64,000 bases of DNA from CAWFXC01 sp963819735 (GCA_963819735.1 CAWFXC010000001.1:1922001-1986000); one strand, 5' to 3'. Shown: positions 53,997 through 62,488, counted from the first letter of the stretch. Notes: generated by a model from the sequence alone, not told the origin. Numbers and translations are program-made.

Positions 53997-54494
53997 TCAG
54001 GCGAGCTCGTGCACGTAACGCTCGTGCACCGCGGGATCGAAGCAGACGAACCGGACGGTGTGGACGCCGCTGATGGTGGACCGCACGGTGCCGACCGCGA
54101 TGCGGGTGGCTTCGGGGACCGGATACCCGTAAGCGCCGGTGCTGATGGCCGGGAACGCGACGGTGTCGGCTCCGATCTCGTCGGCGACCTCGAGGCAGCG
54201 GCGATAGCAATTGGCGAGCAGGCGCGCCTCGCCGGAGTGGCCGCCCTGCCAGATCGGCCCCACGGTGTGGATCACGAACCGGGCCGGGAGCTCGAACCCC
54301 GGGGTGGCCTTCGCGTCGCCGAACGCGCACCCGCCGAGCTGGCGGCACGACTCGAGCAGCGCGGGCCCGGCGGCCCGGTGGATCGCCCCGTCGACACCCC
54401 CTCCGCCGAGCAGCGAGGGGTTGGCGGCGTTCACGACCGCGTCGCTGTGCTCGGTGACGATGTCGCCCAGCGTGACCTCGAGGTGGGGGCCCAC
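53997..54494 (-). CDS. Macro domain protein (ADP-ribose/O-acetyl-ADP-ribose hydrolase-like)
   Basis: 165 residues from GTG 54494 (an ATG far upstream at 54635 is possible). Macro-domain signatures: TLGDIVTEHSDAVVNAANPSL (N-A-A-N ADP-ribose site, about 20-24), GGGGVDGAIHRAAGP, and AFPAISTGAYGYPVPEAT near residue 120. These proteins bind or hydrolyse ADP-ribose derivatives. Stand-alone and convergent to the VWA gene. Confidence 0.88.
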   Translation of the reverse strand: MGPHLEVTLGDIVTEHSDAVVNAANPSLLGGGGVDGAIHRAAGPALLESCRQLGGCAFGDAKATPGFELPARFVIHTVGPIWQGGHSGEARLLANCYRRCLEVADEIGADTVAFPAISTGAYGYPVPEATRIAVGTVRSTISGVHTVRFVCFDPAVHERYVHELA

Positions 54495-54703
54495 GAGGTG
54501 GAGCGTAGGTTCCCGATTGGTGGCGCTGCAGGGCCCGAGCGCACGGACGCCGGGCTGGGCCCGAGTACCCGCAGCAGCCGACGCGAAGAAGAAACCCCTT
54601 GCGCTCGGGTTCACAACCGAGCATAGTAACACCATTGTAATTCCAGAGGCGTCATTCCGGCGTCCGCCGCGTCTGCCACACTGCCATCAGGGAGCAAAAG
54701 CCG

Positions 54704-55042
54704 ATGCCAGACCCCGTGACGATAAGCCCTCTCACCTCGAATCTCACCTCGAACCTGGCCGCGCTCGTTGCCACACAACGGTTCTCGGGTGGGGGCGAGC
54801 GCCGCTGGCAGGAGGAGGCCAACTGTCTCGGCGTCGATCCCGACCTGTTCTTCCCCGAGCGTGGGGCCTCCACCCGGGAGGCGAAGGCGGTCTGTCGCAG
54901 CTGTGAAGTGCGGGTCGATTGCCTGGAATACGCGCTCGCGCACGGCGAGAAGTTCGGAATCTGGGGCGGGCTGTCAGAGCGCGAGCGGCGCCGGGTCCGC
55001 CGGCAACGGGCGCTCGAACGCCGCAGCGCCATGGGTGCCTGA
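54704..55042 (+). CDS. WhiB family transcriptional regulator
   Basis: 112 residues with the Wbl [4Fe-4S] cysteines C41, C64, C67, C73 (NCLG and CRSCEVRVDC) and GIWGG (85-89) before the basic helix ERERRRVRRQRALERR. Redox/NO-sensitive transcription factor. The 20-residue N-terminal extension with TSNLTSN is longer than most. RBS GGGAGC; upstream DNA holds a TA-rich stretch (CATTGTAATTCC), possibly the promoter. Confidence 0.93.
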   Translation: MPDPVTISPLTSNLTSNLAALVATQRFSGGGERRWQEEANCLGVDPDLFFPERGASTREAKAVCRSCEVRVDCLEYALAHGEKFGIWGGLSERERRRVRRQRALERRSAMGA

Positions 55043-55086
55043 CCCACCATCGGCCCGCGGCTGATCCCCGGTCGCGCAGGCAACGC

Positions 55087-55956
55087 TCACGACAGATCGA
55101 GGCCGGTGTCGGGGCGCGCTCGGAGGCGCGCTTCGATGGTCTGCTCCGGGCCGAGTCCGGCCCACGCCCGGAACGACGGATCACATCGGGCCAGCTCGGC
55201 TGCCGGGAGCAGCCCGACGAGCTCGACGCCGATCGCGTCGGAGCCCGCGGCGCGCGCGTGAGTGCGCACCGCCTCGCAGGCCTGTTGCACCCCGGTGCGT
55301 TCGAGCGCGATCAGGTTCATCGACACCTGCACCCGGTCGACCGATGCCAACCGCAGCCCGAGCGCGCGTACCCCGGGGAGTCCGCCGTCGCGCTCGCGGA
55401 TCTTCGCCGCGATGGCGCGCGCGAGCGCCAGGTCATCCGTCGCCAGCACGCAGTTCACCGCGACCAGTACCGGGCGAACCCCGACCGCGACCGCACCGAG
55501 ACGCGGATGGGGTACCGCGGGGCCGAGGTCGGGCGCCCGGTCGACGAACGCAGTGCGTCGGATGTCGGGCAACGACCGTGCGTGCGGGTCGGCGTCACCG
55601 TAGAGGAACACGGGAATCGCGAGCGTGGTGCTCGCCCATTCCGCGAAGGCGAGCGCGGCCTCGAGGGCCGAGCCGCGGGCGTCGTCGTCGAGGGCGACGA
55701 ACGGCACCACGTCGAGCGCACCGATGCGCGGGTGCACGCCGACGTGACGACCGATGTCGACGTGCTCCGCCACCGCCTGCGCGAGTCGTCGCGCCGCGGC
55801 TTCGGTGTCGCCGGGCGCGCCGGCGAGGGTGAACACCGAGCGATGGTGATCGGCGTCGACGTGCACATCGAGCAGCGCCTTGCCGCACGCACTCGCAAAT
55901 TGTTCCAGCCGCACCCGATCGCGTCCCTCGGACACGTTGGGAACGCACTCGAGCAT
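55087..55956 (-). CDS. Glutamate formimidoyltransferase
   Basis: 289 residues: MLECVPNVSEGRD start and catalytic HPRIGALDVVPF (His75 at the active-site position), then VSMNLIALERTGVQQACEAV. This is the transferase half of FTCD; the cyclodeaminase domain is absent, as in actinobacterial histidine-degradation pathways. Transfers the formimino group from N-formimino-glutamate to tetrahydrofolate. Start ATG 55956. No other hut genes are visible here. Confidence 0.9.
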   Translation of the reverse strand: MLECVPNVSEGRDRVRLEQFASACGKALLDVHVDADHHRSVFTLAGAPGDTEAAARRLAQAVAEHVDIGRHVGVHPRIGALDVVPFVALDDDARGSALEAALAFAEWASTTLAIPVFLYGDADPHARSLPDIRRTAFVDRAPDLGPAVPHPRLGAVAVGVRPVLVAVNCVLATDDLALARAIAAKIRERDGGLPGVRALGLRLASVDRVQVSMNLIALERTGVQQACEAVRTHARAAGSDAIGVELVGLLPAAELARCDPSFRAWAGLGPEQTIEARLRARPDTGLDLS

Positions 55957-55997
55957 CGGCGCAGCGTACGGGTTGCCCGCTCGACCACGCCGGTAGA

Positions 55998-57002
55998 GTG
56001 CCGCCGGTGCGGATCGGAATGGCGCTGCCGCAGTACGACTATTCGGTCAGCGGGGAGTCGCCACTGCGCTGGGCCACGCTCGTGGAGTACGCGCTCGCGG
56101 CAGAACGCGTCGGATACGACTCGCTGTGGCTCTCCGACCATCTGTTCCTCGACCTCGCGAAGTACGGCGGCCCCGCCGCGCGCCAAGCGGCGTTCGACCC
56201 GCTCGTCACCCTCGGTGCGCTGGCGGGCATCGTCAGCCGGCCCCGGCTGGGAACGCTGGTGCTCTGCGAAGCACTTCGGCCCGCGTCGGTCCTGGCCAAG
56301 TCGCTCGCCGGCCTGGATCGCATCTGCGGCGGGCGGCTCGACGTCGGCCTGGGCGCAGGGTGGTACGAACCCGAGTACGCGGCGATCGGCATGACGATGC
56401 CGAGCCCGGGGGAGCGCCTGGCGCGCCTCGGCGAAGCGGTCGAGGTCGTACGGGGCCTACTCGCCGGAGGCCCGTTCACCTTCGACGGGCGCTACCACCG
56501 CGCCTTCGAGGCGCGCAACGATCCGGCGGCGGTGCAGCGCCCCGCGCCCCCGATCATGGTCGGGGGGAAGGGCGACCGCCTCCTTGCTCTGGTGGCCCGA
56601 CACGCCGACGGTTGGAACACGAGTTGGGTCTGGACCCCCGACGCGTACCGCGAGCGCCTCGACGTCCTCGAACGCGCGTGCGACGCGATCGGCCGCGATC
56701 CCGCAAGCGTCACCCGCTCGGTCGGCCTCTACGCACTCTGTGGCGAAGACGACCGCGACCTCGAGCGCCGCTTCCAACGCCTGCACGAGCTCAGCCCGCC
56801 CGGGGTGCTCGGATCGACCACGCTCGACGAATGGCGGGTCGGTCGGCTGGTGGGCACGGTCGAGCAGATCCGGGAGCAGCTTGCCGGGTGGGACGACCTC
56901 GGGGTCGAGACGATCATCGTGGGTCCGGGCGCCGTGCCGTTCGCGGTGACCACCGTCGACGACGTCGAACTGCTGGGCCATGCGCTGCAGGGGCACCCGT
57001 GA
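55998..57002 (+). CDS. LLM class F420-dependent oxidoreductase
   Basis: 334-residue TIM-barrel monooxygenase-family enzyme: RIGMALPQYDYSV, YDSLWLSDHLFLDLA (about 38-52), GGRLDVGLGAGWYEPEYAAIG and PIMVGGKGDRLLALVARHADGWN, the patterns of F420-dependent glucose-6-phosphate-dehydrogenase-like relatives. GTG 55998 or GTG 56007 can start. Substrate unknown. tatA follows 48 nt later. Confidence 0.87.
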   Translation: MPPVRIGMALPQYDYSVSGESPLRWATLVEYALAAERVGYDSLWLSDHLFLDLAKYGGPAARQAAFDPLVTLGALAGIVSRPRLGTLVLCEALRPASVLAKSLAGLDRICGGRLDVGLGAGWYEPEYAAIGMTMPSPGERLARLGEAVEVVRGLLAGGPFTFDGRYHRAFEARNDPAAVQRPAPPIMVGGKGDRLLALVARHADGWNTSWVWTPDAYRERLDVLERACDAIGRDPASVTRSVGLYALCGEDDRDLERRFQRLHELSPPGVLGSTTLDEWRVGRLVGTVEQIREQLAGWDDLGVETIIVGPGAVPFAVTTVDDVELLGHALQGHP

Positions 57003-57050
57003 GGGTCGCCTCCGGTAACCTGTGCGGACTCCCTCGAAAGGGCGTTCCGC

Positions 57051-57212
57051 ATGAACCTCGGCGCAACCGAGCTGATCATCATCCTCGCCGTCGTCCTCCT
57101 CCTCTTCGGGAGCACGAGGCTCCCGAAGCTGGCCAAGTCCCTTGGGCAGGCCAGCAAGGAGTTCAAGAAGGGCGTCGACGGCGAGCACGAGGACGACGCC
57201 GAGGCCAAGTAG
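57051..57212 (+). CDS. tatA: Twin-arginine translocase TatA/E subunit
   Basis: 53 residues: one transmembrane helix (IIILAVVLLLFG), the F-G hinge, then the amphipathic helix RLPKLAKSLGQASKEFKKG and an acidic tail. Shorter than usual TatA (about 80-90) but with the full TatA/E pattern. In mycobacteria a tat gene also neighbours the sigE-htrA region; here it is upstream of the sigma gene. Start ATG 57051. Confidence 0.88.
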   Translation: MNLGATELIIILAVVLLLFGSTRLPKLAKSLGQASKEFKKGVDGEHEDDAEAK

Positions 57213-57255
57213 GTCTCGAGCGAGCAGGTCTCGAGCGAGCAGGTCTCGAGCACGT
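57211..57255. repeat. Three direct 15-bp repeats after tatA
   Basis: AGGTCTCGAGCGAGC twice and a third, diverged AGGTCTCGAGCACGT copy, beginning in the tatA stop codon. Each contains CTCGAG. Could reflect slippage or a protein-binding array before the sigma gene. Confidence 0.65.
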
Positions 57256-57288
57256 AGGCCTCACCGGCGAGGTTCACCGCCGATATCC

Positions 57289-57316
57289 GGGAACCACTCC
57301 GCCCCCTGCCGGCGTT
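57289..57316 (+). promoter_or_regulatory. ECF-type (SigE/SigH-like) promoter of the sigma gene
   Basis: GGGAAC (57289-57294), 18-nt spacer, CGTT (57313-57316): matches the actinobacterial SigE/SigH promoter consensus. Transcription would start about at the ATG 57324, giving a nearly leaderless message and autoregulation. Confidence 0.7.
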
Positions 57317-57323
57317 CTTGTCG

Positions 57324-57836
57324 ATGGCTGACGGGGTACCCACGTGGGAAGAGGTCGCGCGCGACTACGGGCGCTTTCTCTACAACGTGGCGTACCGCTT
57401 GGCCGGCAACGACGACGACGCACAGGATCTCGTTCAGGAAGCGCTCATTCGGGTCCGTCGGGGCCTGGAGCGGTATGAACCGGGGTCGCTGGAAGGCTGG
57501 TTGGCGCGGATCGTGACGAATGTGTTCCTCGACGAGATGCGACGGCGGAAGCGGCGTCCCACCGACGCGCTCCCCGACGATCCCGGTCGGGTGCTGCCTC
57601 CGTCGCCCGCGGCCGATGTGGCGTCGACCGGCCTGTCGGACGAGATCCAGCACGCGCTCGGCGAGCTGCCCGACGAGTTCCGGGTACCCGTCGTCCTGTG
57701 CGACGTCAGCGATCTCTCGTACGAGCAGATTGCCGCCGCCACCGGCGTTCCCATCGGCACCGTCCGGTCGCGGATCCATCGGGGCCGTCGCCTGCTGCGG
57801 GCGTCCCTCACCGCCGACGGGGTGACCGGCTCATGA
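57324..57836 (+). CDS. ECF RNA polymerase sigma factor (SigE-like)
   Basis: 170 residues. Region 2 YNVAYRLAGNDDDAQDLVQEALIRVRRGL (about 20-48) and region 4 LSYEQIAAATGVPIGTVRSRI (about 129-149), ending with basic RGRRLLRASL. Binds core RNA polymerase for stress genes. Its stop overlaps the ATG of the anti-sigma gene (ATGA). An in-frame TTG 57318 is less likely than ATG 57324. The same promoter type precedes htrA. Confidence 0.9.
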   Translation: MADGVPTWEEVARDYGRFLYNVAYRLAGNDDDAQDLVQEALIRVRRGLERYEPGSLEGWLARIVTNVFLDEMRRRKRRPTDALPDDPGRVLPPSPAADVASTGLSDEIQHALGELPDEFRVPVVLCDVSDLSYEQIAAATGVPIGTVRSRIHRGRRLLRASLTADGVTGS

Positions 57837-58357
57837 CCGACGCCCGCGACTTCGGACTCGACCTCGAGATGCTGTCGGGTTATCTCGACGACGAGCTCGA
57901 CGCGCACGATCGCGCCGCGGTCGAGGCGCAGCTCGCGATCTCGGCCGAGTGGCGCAGCGAGCTCGAAGCGGTGAGCGCCGCCCGGCTCGCGGTGCGCAGC
58001 CTGCCGGTTCGCGACGCGCCCGATGGTTTCTGGGCGTCGGTCGTGGCCGGAGTCGAGGCCGCCGATGTCGACGCCACACCCGAAGCCGAGCCCGTCGCCG
58101 ACCCTGTAGCCGATCCCGCCGACGACGCGGTCGTCGTGCCGATCGAATCGCGTCGCCCGCACCGCCGCCTGGTCTGGATCGCCAGCGCGGCGGCCGCCGT
58201 CGCCATGGTGGCGGCCGTCGTGATCATTCCGCAGCGCTCGCAGGTCACGCCGAACGTCACCGCGGTTGTCGCCCAGCACGGCGCGCAGAGCTCGGAGTCG
58301 GGTGACCCCATCAGCTCGTTGGCGCCGGTCGGCCCGTTGGCGGGATTCCGTCGGTGA
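57833..58357 (+). CDS. Anti-sigma factor, membrane-anchored
   Basis: 174 residues: N-terminal anti-sigma helix bundle (LEMLSGYLDDELDAHDRAAVEAQL, about 10-33), a Pro/Glu/Ala-rich linker, one transmembrane helix (LVWIASAAAAVAMVAAVVII, about 107-126) and a short extracytoplasmic tail. The zinc anti-sigma H-x3-C-x2-C motif is absent, so control would be by proteolysis or binding rather than thiol oxidation. Start ATG overlaps the sigma stop. Confidence 0.82.
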   Translation: MTDARDFGLDLEMLSGYLDDELDAHDRAAVEAQLAISAEWRSELEAVSAARLAVRSLPVRDAPDGFWASVVAGVEAADVDATPEAEPVADPVADPADDAVVVPIESRRPHRRLVWIASAAAAVAMVAAVVIIPQRSQVTPNVTAVVAQHGAQSSESGDPISSLAPVGPLAGFRR

Positions 58358-59370
58358 TGGGGAAGCGCCGGCACCTCGGCGCGGCAATGCTCGTGCTCGC
58401 GTCGGCCGCGCTCGTGTGGCCGCTCGGCGCCTGGGCGGCGGCTTCGGGTGAGAGCGCGAACGCGCGCCAGGCCGCCGCGCTGATCGAGCGCACGCGGGAC
58501 GCGCCCGCCAACTACCAGTTCGTGGGTACCGCGCTGGTCGGGTGGCGCGCCGGCAACGAGCTCCGCCACGCCACCGTCGACGTGCACGACGCGAGCGGCT
58601 CGCTCGAGGTCGAGGCAGGCGGGAGCGCGGTGTTCGACGACGGCACCCGCGCGTACTTCCACGACGATTCCGGTTGGACCAGCGTGCTGATCGAGCCGAC
58701 CGCGAAGGGCATGCCTGCCCCCGACGACTCCTGGGACCTCGCGACGCGCCCGGGCCGCACCATTGCGGGCCGGCCCACCACGCTCGTCGTGGCCAAGCGG
58801 CCCGACGGATCGGTCGCCCAACGACTCTTCGTCGACAACGCCACCGGGTTGCTCCTGGCGCGCACGGTGCTCGGGTCCGACGGCCGGGTCGAACGCTCGG
58901 TGACGTTCCAGAGCATCGAGATCGGCGCGGCGACGTCGGTCGATGTGCCGGGCCGCGCGCGCCCGCAGCGCACGGAAGCGCTGGCGTCGGTTCCCGATGG
59001 CTACGACGCTCCCGCTTCCCCCGCCCCGGGATACGAGCTGATCACCCGTTCCCGCCTGGGCGACGGCGTGATGTTCTTCTACAGCGACGGACTGTTCTCG
59101 GCGTCGGTCTACGAGCAACGCGGCGACTTGAACTGGGACGCGCTGCCCGCCGGCGGCACCACCACTTCGGTCGACGGCAATCGCGCGCGCGCGTACAACC
59201 GCCCGAGCGGCGACGTGCTGGTGTGGGAGCGCGACGGTCTGGTCTACACGGCTGTGTCCGACGCCCCGAGCGACGTGTTCGCGAAGATCACGTCCGGCCT
59301 CGGTGGCTCCGACCGCAGCGCGCCCGAGTCGGTCGTCGACTACGTGCTCGGTCCCTTCGGCTGGGGCTGA
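58354..59370 (+). CDS. RseB/MucB-like secreted sigma-regulator protein
   Basis: 338 residues with an N-terminal signal peptide (HLGAAMLVLASAALVWPLGA, about 7-26) and a beta-rich lipid-binding-like body: NYQFVGTALVGWRAGNELRH, VFDDGTRAYFHDDSGWTSV, TTLVVAKRPDGSVAQRLFVD and VMFFYSDGLFSASVYEQR. It overlaps the anti-sigma gene (GTGA). RseB-type proteins protect anti-sigma factors from proteolysis until unfolded lipids or proteins appear; that role is inferred from order and fold. Start GTG 58354 or ATG 58357. Confidence 0.78.
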   Translation: MMGKRRHLGAAMLVLASAALVWPLGAWAAASGESANARQAAALIERTRDAPANYQFVGTALVGWRAGNELRHATVDVHDASGSLEVEAGGSAVFDDGTRAYFHDDSGWTSVLIEPTAKGMPAPDDSWDLATRPGRTIAGRPTTLVVAKRPDGSVAQRLFVDNATGLLLARTVLGSDGRVERSVTFQSIEIGAATSVDVPGRARPQRTEALASVPDGYDAPASPAPGYELITRSRLGDGVMFFYSDGLFSASVYEQRGDLNWDALPAGGTTTSVDGNRARAYNRPSGDVLVWERDGLVYTAVSDAPSDVFAKITSGLGGSDRSAPESVVDYVLGPFGWG

Positions 59371-59388
59371 GCGCACCGGGACGCGACA

Positions 59389-59412
59389 ACGGGGCCGGCG
59401 TACCGGCCCCGT
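59389..59412. terminator. Strong bidirectional terminator hairpin
   Basis: Perfect 10-bp arms ACGGGGCCGG and CCGGCCCCGT around CGTA, between the RseB-like gene (ends 59370) and convergent whiB (ends 59462). Confidence 0.65.
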
Positions 59413-59461
59413 CGGGCTGACATCTCGGTGGCCGGCGGCGAGCCGACCGCTCTCGGGCCGG

Positions 59462-59737
59462 CTAGCGAACCCGGAGCGGAGTCTCGAGCCGGCGGCGGCG
59501 CAGGATGCGACGGCGCTCCCGCTCCGACGCACCACCCCACACGCCGTGGTCGATGCGGTACGTGAGCGCGTAGTCGAGGCACTCGGCCTGGACCGTGCAC
59601 TGCGCGCAGATGCGGCGGGCCTTGTCGACCCCCACGCCGTCGGAAGGGAAGAACTCGCCGGGGGCGAGCGATCGGCAGCGGGCGCGGAGCATCCACTCCT
59701 GCTCTGCGTGATCGGGGGGAGGGTTCAGGTCGTCCAT
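59462..59737 (-). CDS. WhiB family transcriptional regulator
   Basis: 91 residues with C21, C44, C47, C53 (RCRS, CAQCTVQAEC) and GVWGG (65-69) followed by ERERRRILRRRRLE: a minimal Wbl protein. ATG 59737 is chosen as start since the family N-terminus is here; the longer frame from 59854 crosses the htrA promoter. Located between the RseB-like gene and htrA, possibly linked to the same envelope-stress circuit. Confidence 0.92.
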   Translation of the reverse strand: MDDLNPPPDHAEQEWMLRARCRSLAPGEFFPSDGVGVDKARRICAQCTVQAECLDYALTYRIDHGVWGGASERERRRILRRRRLETPLRVR

Positions 59738-59845
59738 GTGCACCCCAGTGCTCGGGTGGTGATGCGGTCGCCCTCTTGAACGGTCCGAACGGTAGTCCGG
59801 TTCCCGTAGCCTGACAGAGATGGTAGGCCGCGTCTCGTCACGCTC

Positions 59846-59873
59846 GGGAACCATCGGGCCCGGGCCCGACGTT
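59846..59873 (+). promoter_or_regulatory. ECF-type promoter of htrA
   Basis: GGGAAC (59846-59851), spacer of exactly 18 nt, CGTT (59870-59873), identical in both elements and spacing to the sigma gene promoter. Located 78 nt before the htrA start. Confidence 0.75.
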
Positions 59874-59951
59874 GCTCAGGCGACCCCGTAAACGGCCGAT
59901 CCCGGACCCGTTACCCGCAACCCCGACTCCCGGAGTCGGTTGAGGACCACC

Positions 59952-61451
59952 GTGCCCGACTTCCCCGACCAGGATCCGCCCGCCGCCGGGTCGGCCGACC
60001 TCCCGACGGGCGCGGTTCCCCGGGAAACCGTTCCCCCGGAAACCGTTCCCCCGGTTGACGCGCCGACCGCGCCGGCCGAAACCATCCTCGAGGTGCCCGA
60101 CACCTCGAACCGAGACGAGGCGACCGGCGCCGATCCACTCTCCCCGGCGTCGGTCCCCTCGGATCCTCTTCCGCCGCCTCCCGCCGAAGCGCCAACGGTG
60201 GCCGACTGGCCACCGACCGTGGCCGACGGCGCCGCGGAAGGAATCCGGTCGGATGCCCCGACCGTGGGCGACGAATCGCCGACCCTGTTCCCGCTGGCCC
60301 CGTCCGCGCCTGCAACGGCCCCGGACGCCGAACCGTTGGCGGACGCGGAGACGGCCGAGTCGCCGTCGGCGCATCGGGGACGCGGCCTGCGCGACGTGAT
60401 CGTCGCGGCACTCGTGGGGGCTCTCGTCGGTGCGCTGGTCGCGTCGGGCGTCTACCTCGCGTTCGGCAACGACGGTGGAAGCGGCACCAGCACCTCCGTC
60501 GCCGCGCAGGGTTTCTCGCGGCCGTCGCAGCGCATCGCCCGCACCGGTGACATCGCCACCATCCTGAAGGCCGACGTCCCCGCGGTCGTCGCCATCGTCG
60601 ACGACGGTGGTCCCGACTCCGGCGGCGCCGCCGGCACCGGGTTCGTGATCTCCTCCGATGGCGTCATCGTCACCAACAACCACGTGGTGGCCGACGCCAA
60701 GAAGATCCAGGCCGTGTTCTCCGACGGCACCAGTCGCAGCGCCACGGTGCTCGGGCGGAACGCGGCCAGCGATCTCGCGGTGGTGAAGGTCGACGCGTCG
60801 GGCCTGCAGACCATCGCGCTCGGCGACTCCAACCAGGTGCAGGTCGGTGACGACGTCGTCGCGATCGGGAACGCGCTCGCGCTGCAGGGCGGCCTCTCGG
60901 TCACGCGCGGGATCATCTCGGGTCTGCACCGCGAGGTCGACACCGACTCCGGCGACGCGCTGGAAGACATCATCCAGACCGACGCCGCGATCAACCCGGG
61001 CAACTCGGGCGGGCCGCTCGTCGATGCACAGGGCCGCGTCATCGGCATCAACACCGCCATCGCCGATCCGAGCAGCGCGCAGAACGTGGGCTTCGCGATC
61101 CCGATCTCGAACGCCAAGGTGATCATCGACCAACTGCGCGAAGGCAAGCAGCCCGCGTATCTCGGGGTGAGCACGATCAACGTCGACCAGGCCAAGGCAG
61201 ACGGGCACGACATCTCGGCCGACGCCGGGGCCTACGTCCAGTCGGTGGCGGCCGGCACGCCGGCATCGAGAGCGGGTATCAAGGCCGGCGACGTGATCGT
61301 CAAGGTCGACGGCAAGTCGGTCGGCACCGCCGCCGAGCTGGGTGGGGTGGTCCGCACCTACAAGCCGGGCGACAAGGTCGTCATCGTGCTCGATCGGGGC
61401 GGCGACACCGAGACGGTCAGGGCCACGCTGGGGGAGGCACCGACCTCGTGA
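59952..61451 (+). CDS. htrA: HtrA/DegP-family serine protease
   Basis: 499 residues: Pro/Glu-rich cytoplasmic N-terminus (1-150), transmembrane helix (about 155-178), trypsin-like domain with His244 (TNNHVV), Asp274 (SDLAVV) and Ser352 (NPGNSGGPL), then a C-terminal PDZ domain (about 400-490; GIKAGDVIVKVDG). Degrades damaged exported proteins. Start GTG 59952; TTG 59940 is also in frame. Downstream of the ECF-type promoter. Confidence 0.92.
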   Translation: MPDFPDQDPPAAGSADLPTGAVPRETVPPETVPPVDAPTAPAETILEVPDTSNRDEATGADPLSPASVPSDPLPPPPAEAPTVADWPPTVADGAAEGIRSDAPTVGDESPTLFPLAPSAPATAPDAEPLADAETAESPSAHRGRGLRDVIVAALVGALVGALVASGVYLAFGNDGGSGTSTSVAAQGFSRPSQRIARTGDIATILKADVPAVVAIVDDGGPDSGGAAGTGFVISSDGVIVTNNHVVADAKKIQAVFSDGTSRSATVLGRNAASDLAVVKVDASGLQTIALGDSNQVQVGDDVVAIGNALALQGGLSVTRGIISGLHREVDTDSGDALEDIIQTDAAINPGNSGGPLVDAQGRVIGINTAIADPSSAQNVGFAIPISNAKVIIDQLREGKQPAYLGVSTINVDQAKADGHDISADAGAYVQSVAAGTPASRAGIKAGDVIVKVDGKSVGTAAELGGVVRTYKPGDKVVIVLDRGGDTETVRATLGEAPTS

Positions 61452-61482
61452 GCCGACGAGACCAACCGCTACGCTGACGGGC

Positions 61483-61755
61483 ATGTCGATGGAGCCCGAA
61501 GCGCTGGAGCAGATCCCCCCGCAAGGGCATGTGAAAGTCGTCTACCTCGGCCCGGTGGCACCGCACTGGGAGGTCCACGGGATCTTCGGCGACGGCCGCA
61601 CGATCGACGAATTCCGCCAGCGCGCGGTCGCCCGCCTCCAGTTGCTGCCGCCGCACGACCCGCAGTTCCGCCGGAACCGCGAGCGCGTGGCCCGCGACGC
61701 CGAGCGCGAGCATCTCCTGCTCGACTGGGACCTCGGCTACGACGAAGACTCCTGA
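61483..61755 (+). CDS. Conserved small hypothetical protein
   Basis: 90 residues beginning MSMEPEALEQIPPQGHVKVV, then YLGPVAPHWEVHGIFGD and a helical region FRQRAVARLQLLPPHDPQFRRNRERVARD, ending in an acidic tail. The family is not recognised. It lies 31 nt after htrA and could be part of its transcript. Its stop codon is embedded in a terminator shared with phoU. Confidence 0.7.
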   Translation: MSMEPEALEQIPPQGHVKVVYLGPVAPHWEVHGIFGDGRTIDEFRQRAVARLQLLPPHDPQFRRNRERVARDAEREHLLLDWDLGYDEDS

Positions 61756-61783
61756 TCCTCGCCGGCCCCCCGGCTGATCAGGA
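61750..61783. terminator. Bidirectional terminator overlapping both stop codons
   Basis: Outer arms TCCTGATC and GATCAGGA with inner stem GCCGG and CCGGC around CCCC, lying between the convergent small gene (ends 61755) and phoU (ends 61778) and containing both TGA stops. Confidence 0.65.
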
Positions 61784-62488
61784 ATCGACACCCTCGCCGT
61801 CGGGCGCGGGGTGCTCACCGGTCACCATGAAGCCCACCCGCTCGGCGATGGTGACGGCGTGGTCGGCGATCCGCTCGTAGTGGCGGCCCACCAACGCCAT
61901 CTGCACCGCCTGGAGCACCATGCCCTCGTCGCTGCCGTCGCCGGCGAGGATGTGGCGGAACAAGCTCTTGGTGAGCTCGTCCATCGCGTCGTCCATGTCG
62001 GCGAGCGCGGCGGCCCAGTGCGGATCGGCGTCGGCGAACGCGTCGATGGCGACCCGGGTCTGGTTGCTCGCCTGCGCACCCATCCGGTCGATGATCCCGC
62101 GCAGCTTGGGGTCGAGCTGGTGGGGATAGAGCCGGCGCGTCGTCTTCGCCACGTTGACCATGAGGTCGGCGCTGCGCTCGAGCTCGTGCGCCACGCGCAT
62201 CACGGTGACGAGAAAGCGGAGGTCGTTGGCGAGCGGTTGCTGACGGGCGAGCAGCAGGAAGGTGCGGTCCTCGATGGTGTGGGTGAGCTCGTCGATGGCG
62301 TCGTCGTTCTCGATGACGCGTTCGGCGGCGTTGAGGTCGCCGTCGAGCAGCGCCTGCGTGCCGCCGGCGATGGCCTCGGTCGTGAGCGCGGCGAGGCGGA
62401 TCACGTCGACCCGCAATTCGTCGAGGTCTTCGTGGAAGGTCTTGCGAGCCTCGGGCGGGGCGTTCTCGGGAATCGGTGTGGTCGTCAC
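61778..62488 (-). CDS. phoU: Phosphate signalling protein PhoU
   Basis: 236 residues, two PhoU repeats: LDELRVDVIRLAALTTEAIAGG (about 21-42) and LVGRHYERIADHAVTIAERV (about 200-219), with LVTVMRVAHELERSADLMVNVAK between. Metal-binding E/D-x-x-x-D motifs are in VAHELERSADLMVN and HYERIADH. PhoU dampens PhoR and Pst uptake. Start ATG 62488. A second, related phoU lies upstream at 62877-63664. Confidence 0.92.
   Translation of the reverse strand: MTTTPIPENAPPEARKTFHEDLDELRVDVIRLAALTTEAIAGGTQALLDGDLNAAERVIENDDAIDELTHTIEDRTFLLLARQQPLANDLRFLVTVMRVAHELERSADLMVNVAKTTRRLYPHQLDPKLRGIIDRMGAQASNQTRVAIDAFADADPHWAAALADMDDAMDELTKSLFRHILAGDGSDEGMVLQAVQMALVGRHYERIADHAVTIAERVGFMVTGEHPAPDGEGVDS

Noticed and set aside
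55931..55965. GGGAAC near the formimidoyltransferase start as an ECF promoter
   Set aside because: No CGTT at suitable spacing in the required direction.
59990..60080. Repeated GAAACCGTTCCCCCG units in the htrA 5' region
   Set aside because: They encode a Pro/Glu linker (ETVPPETVPP) within the gene, ordinary low complexity.
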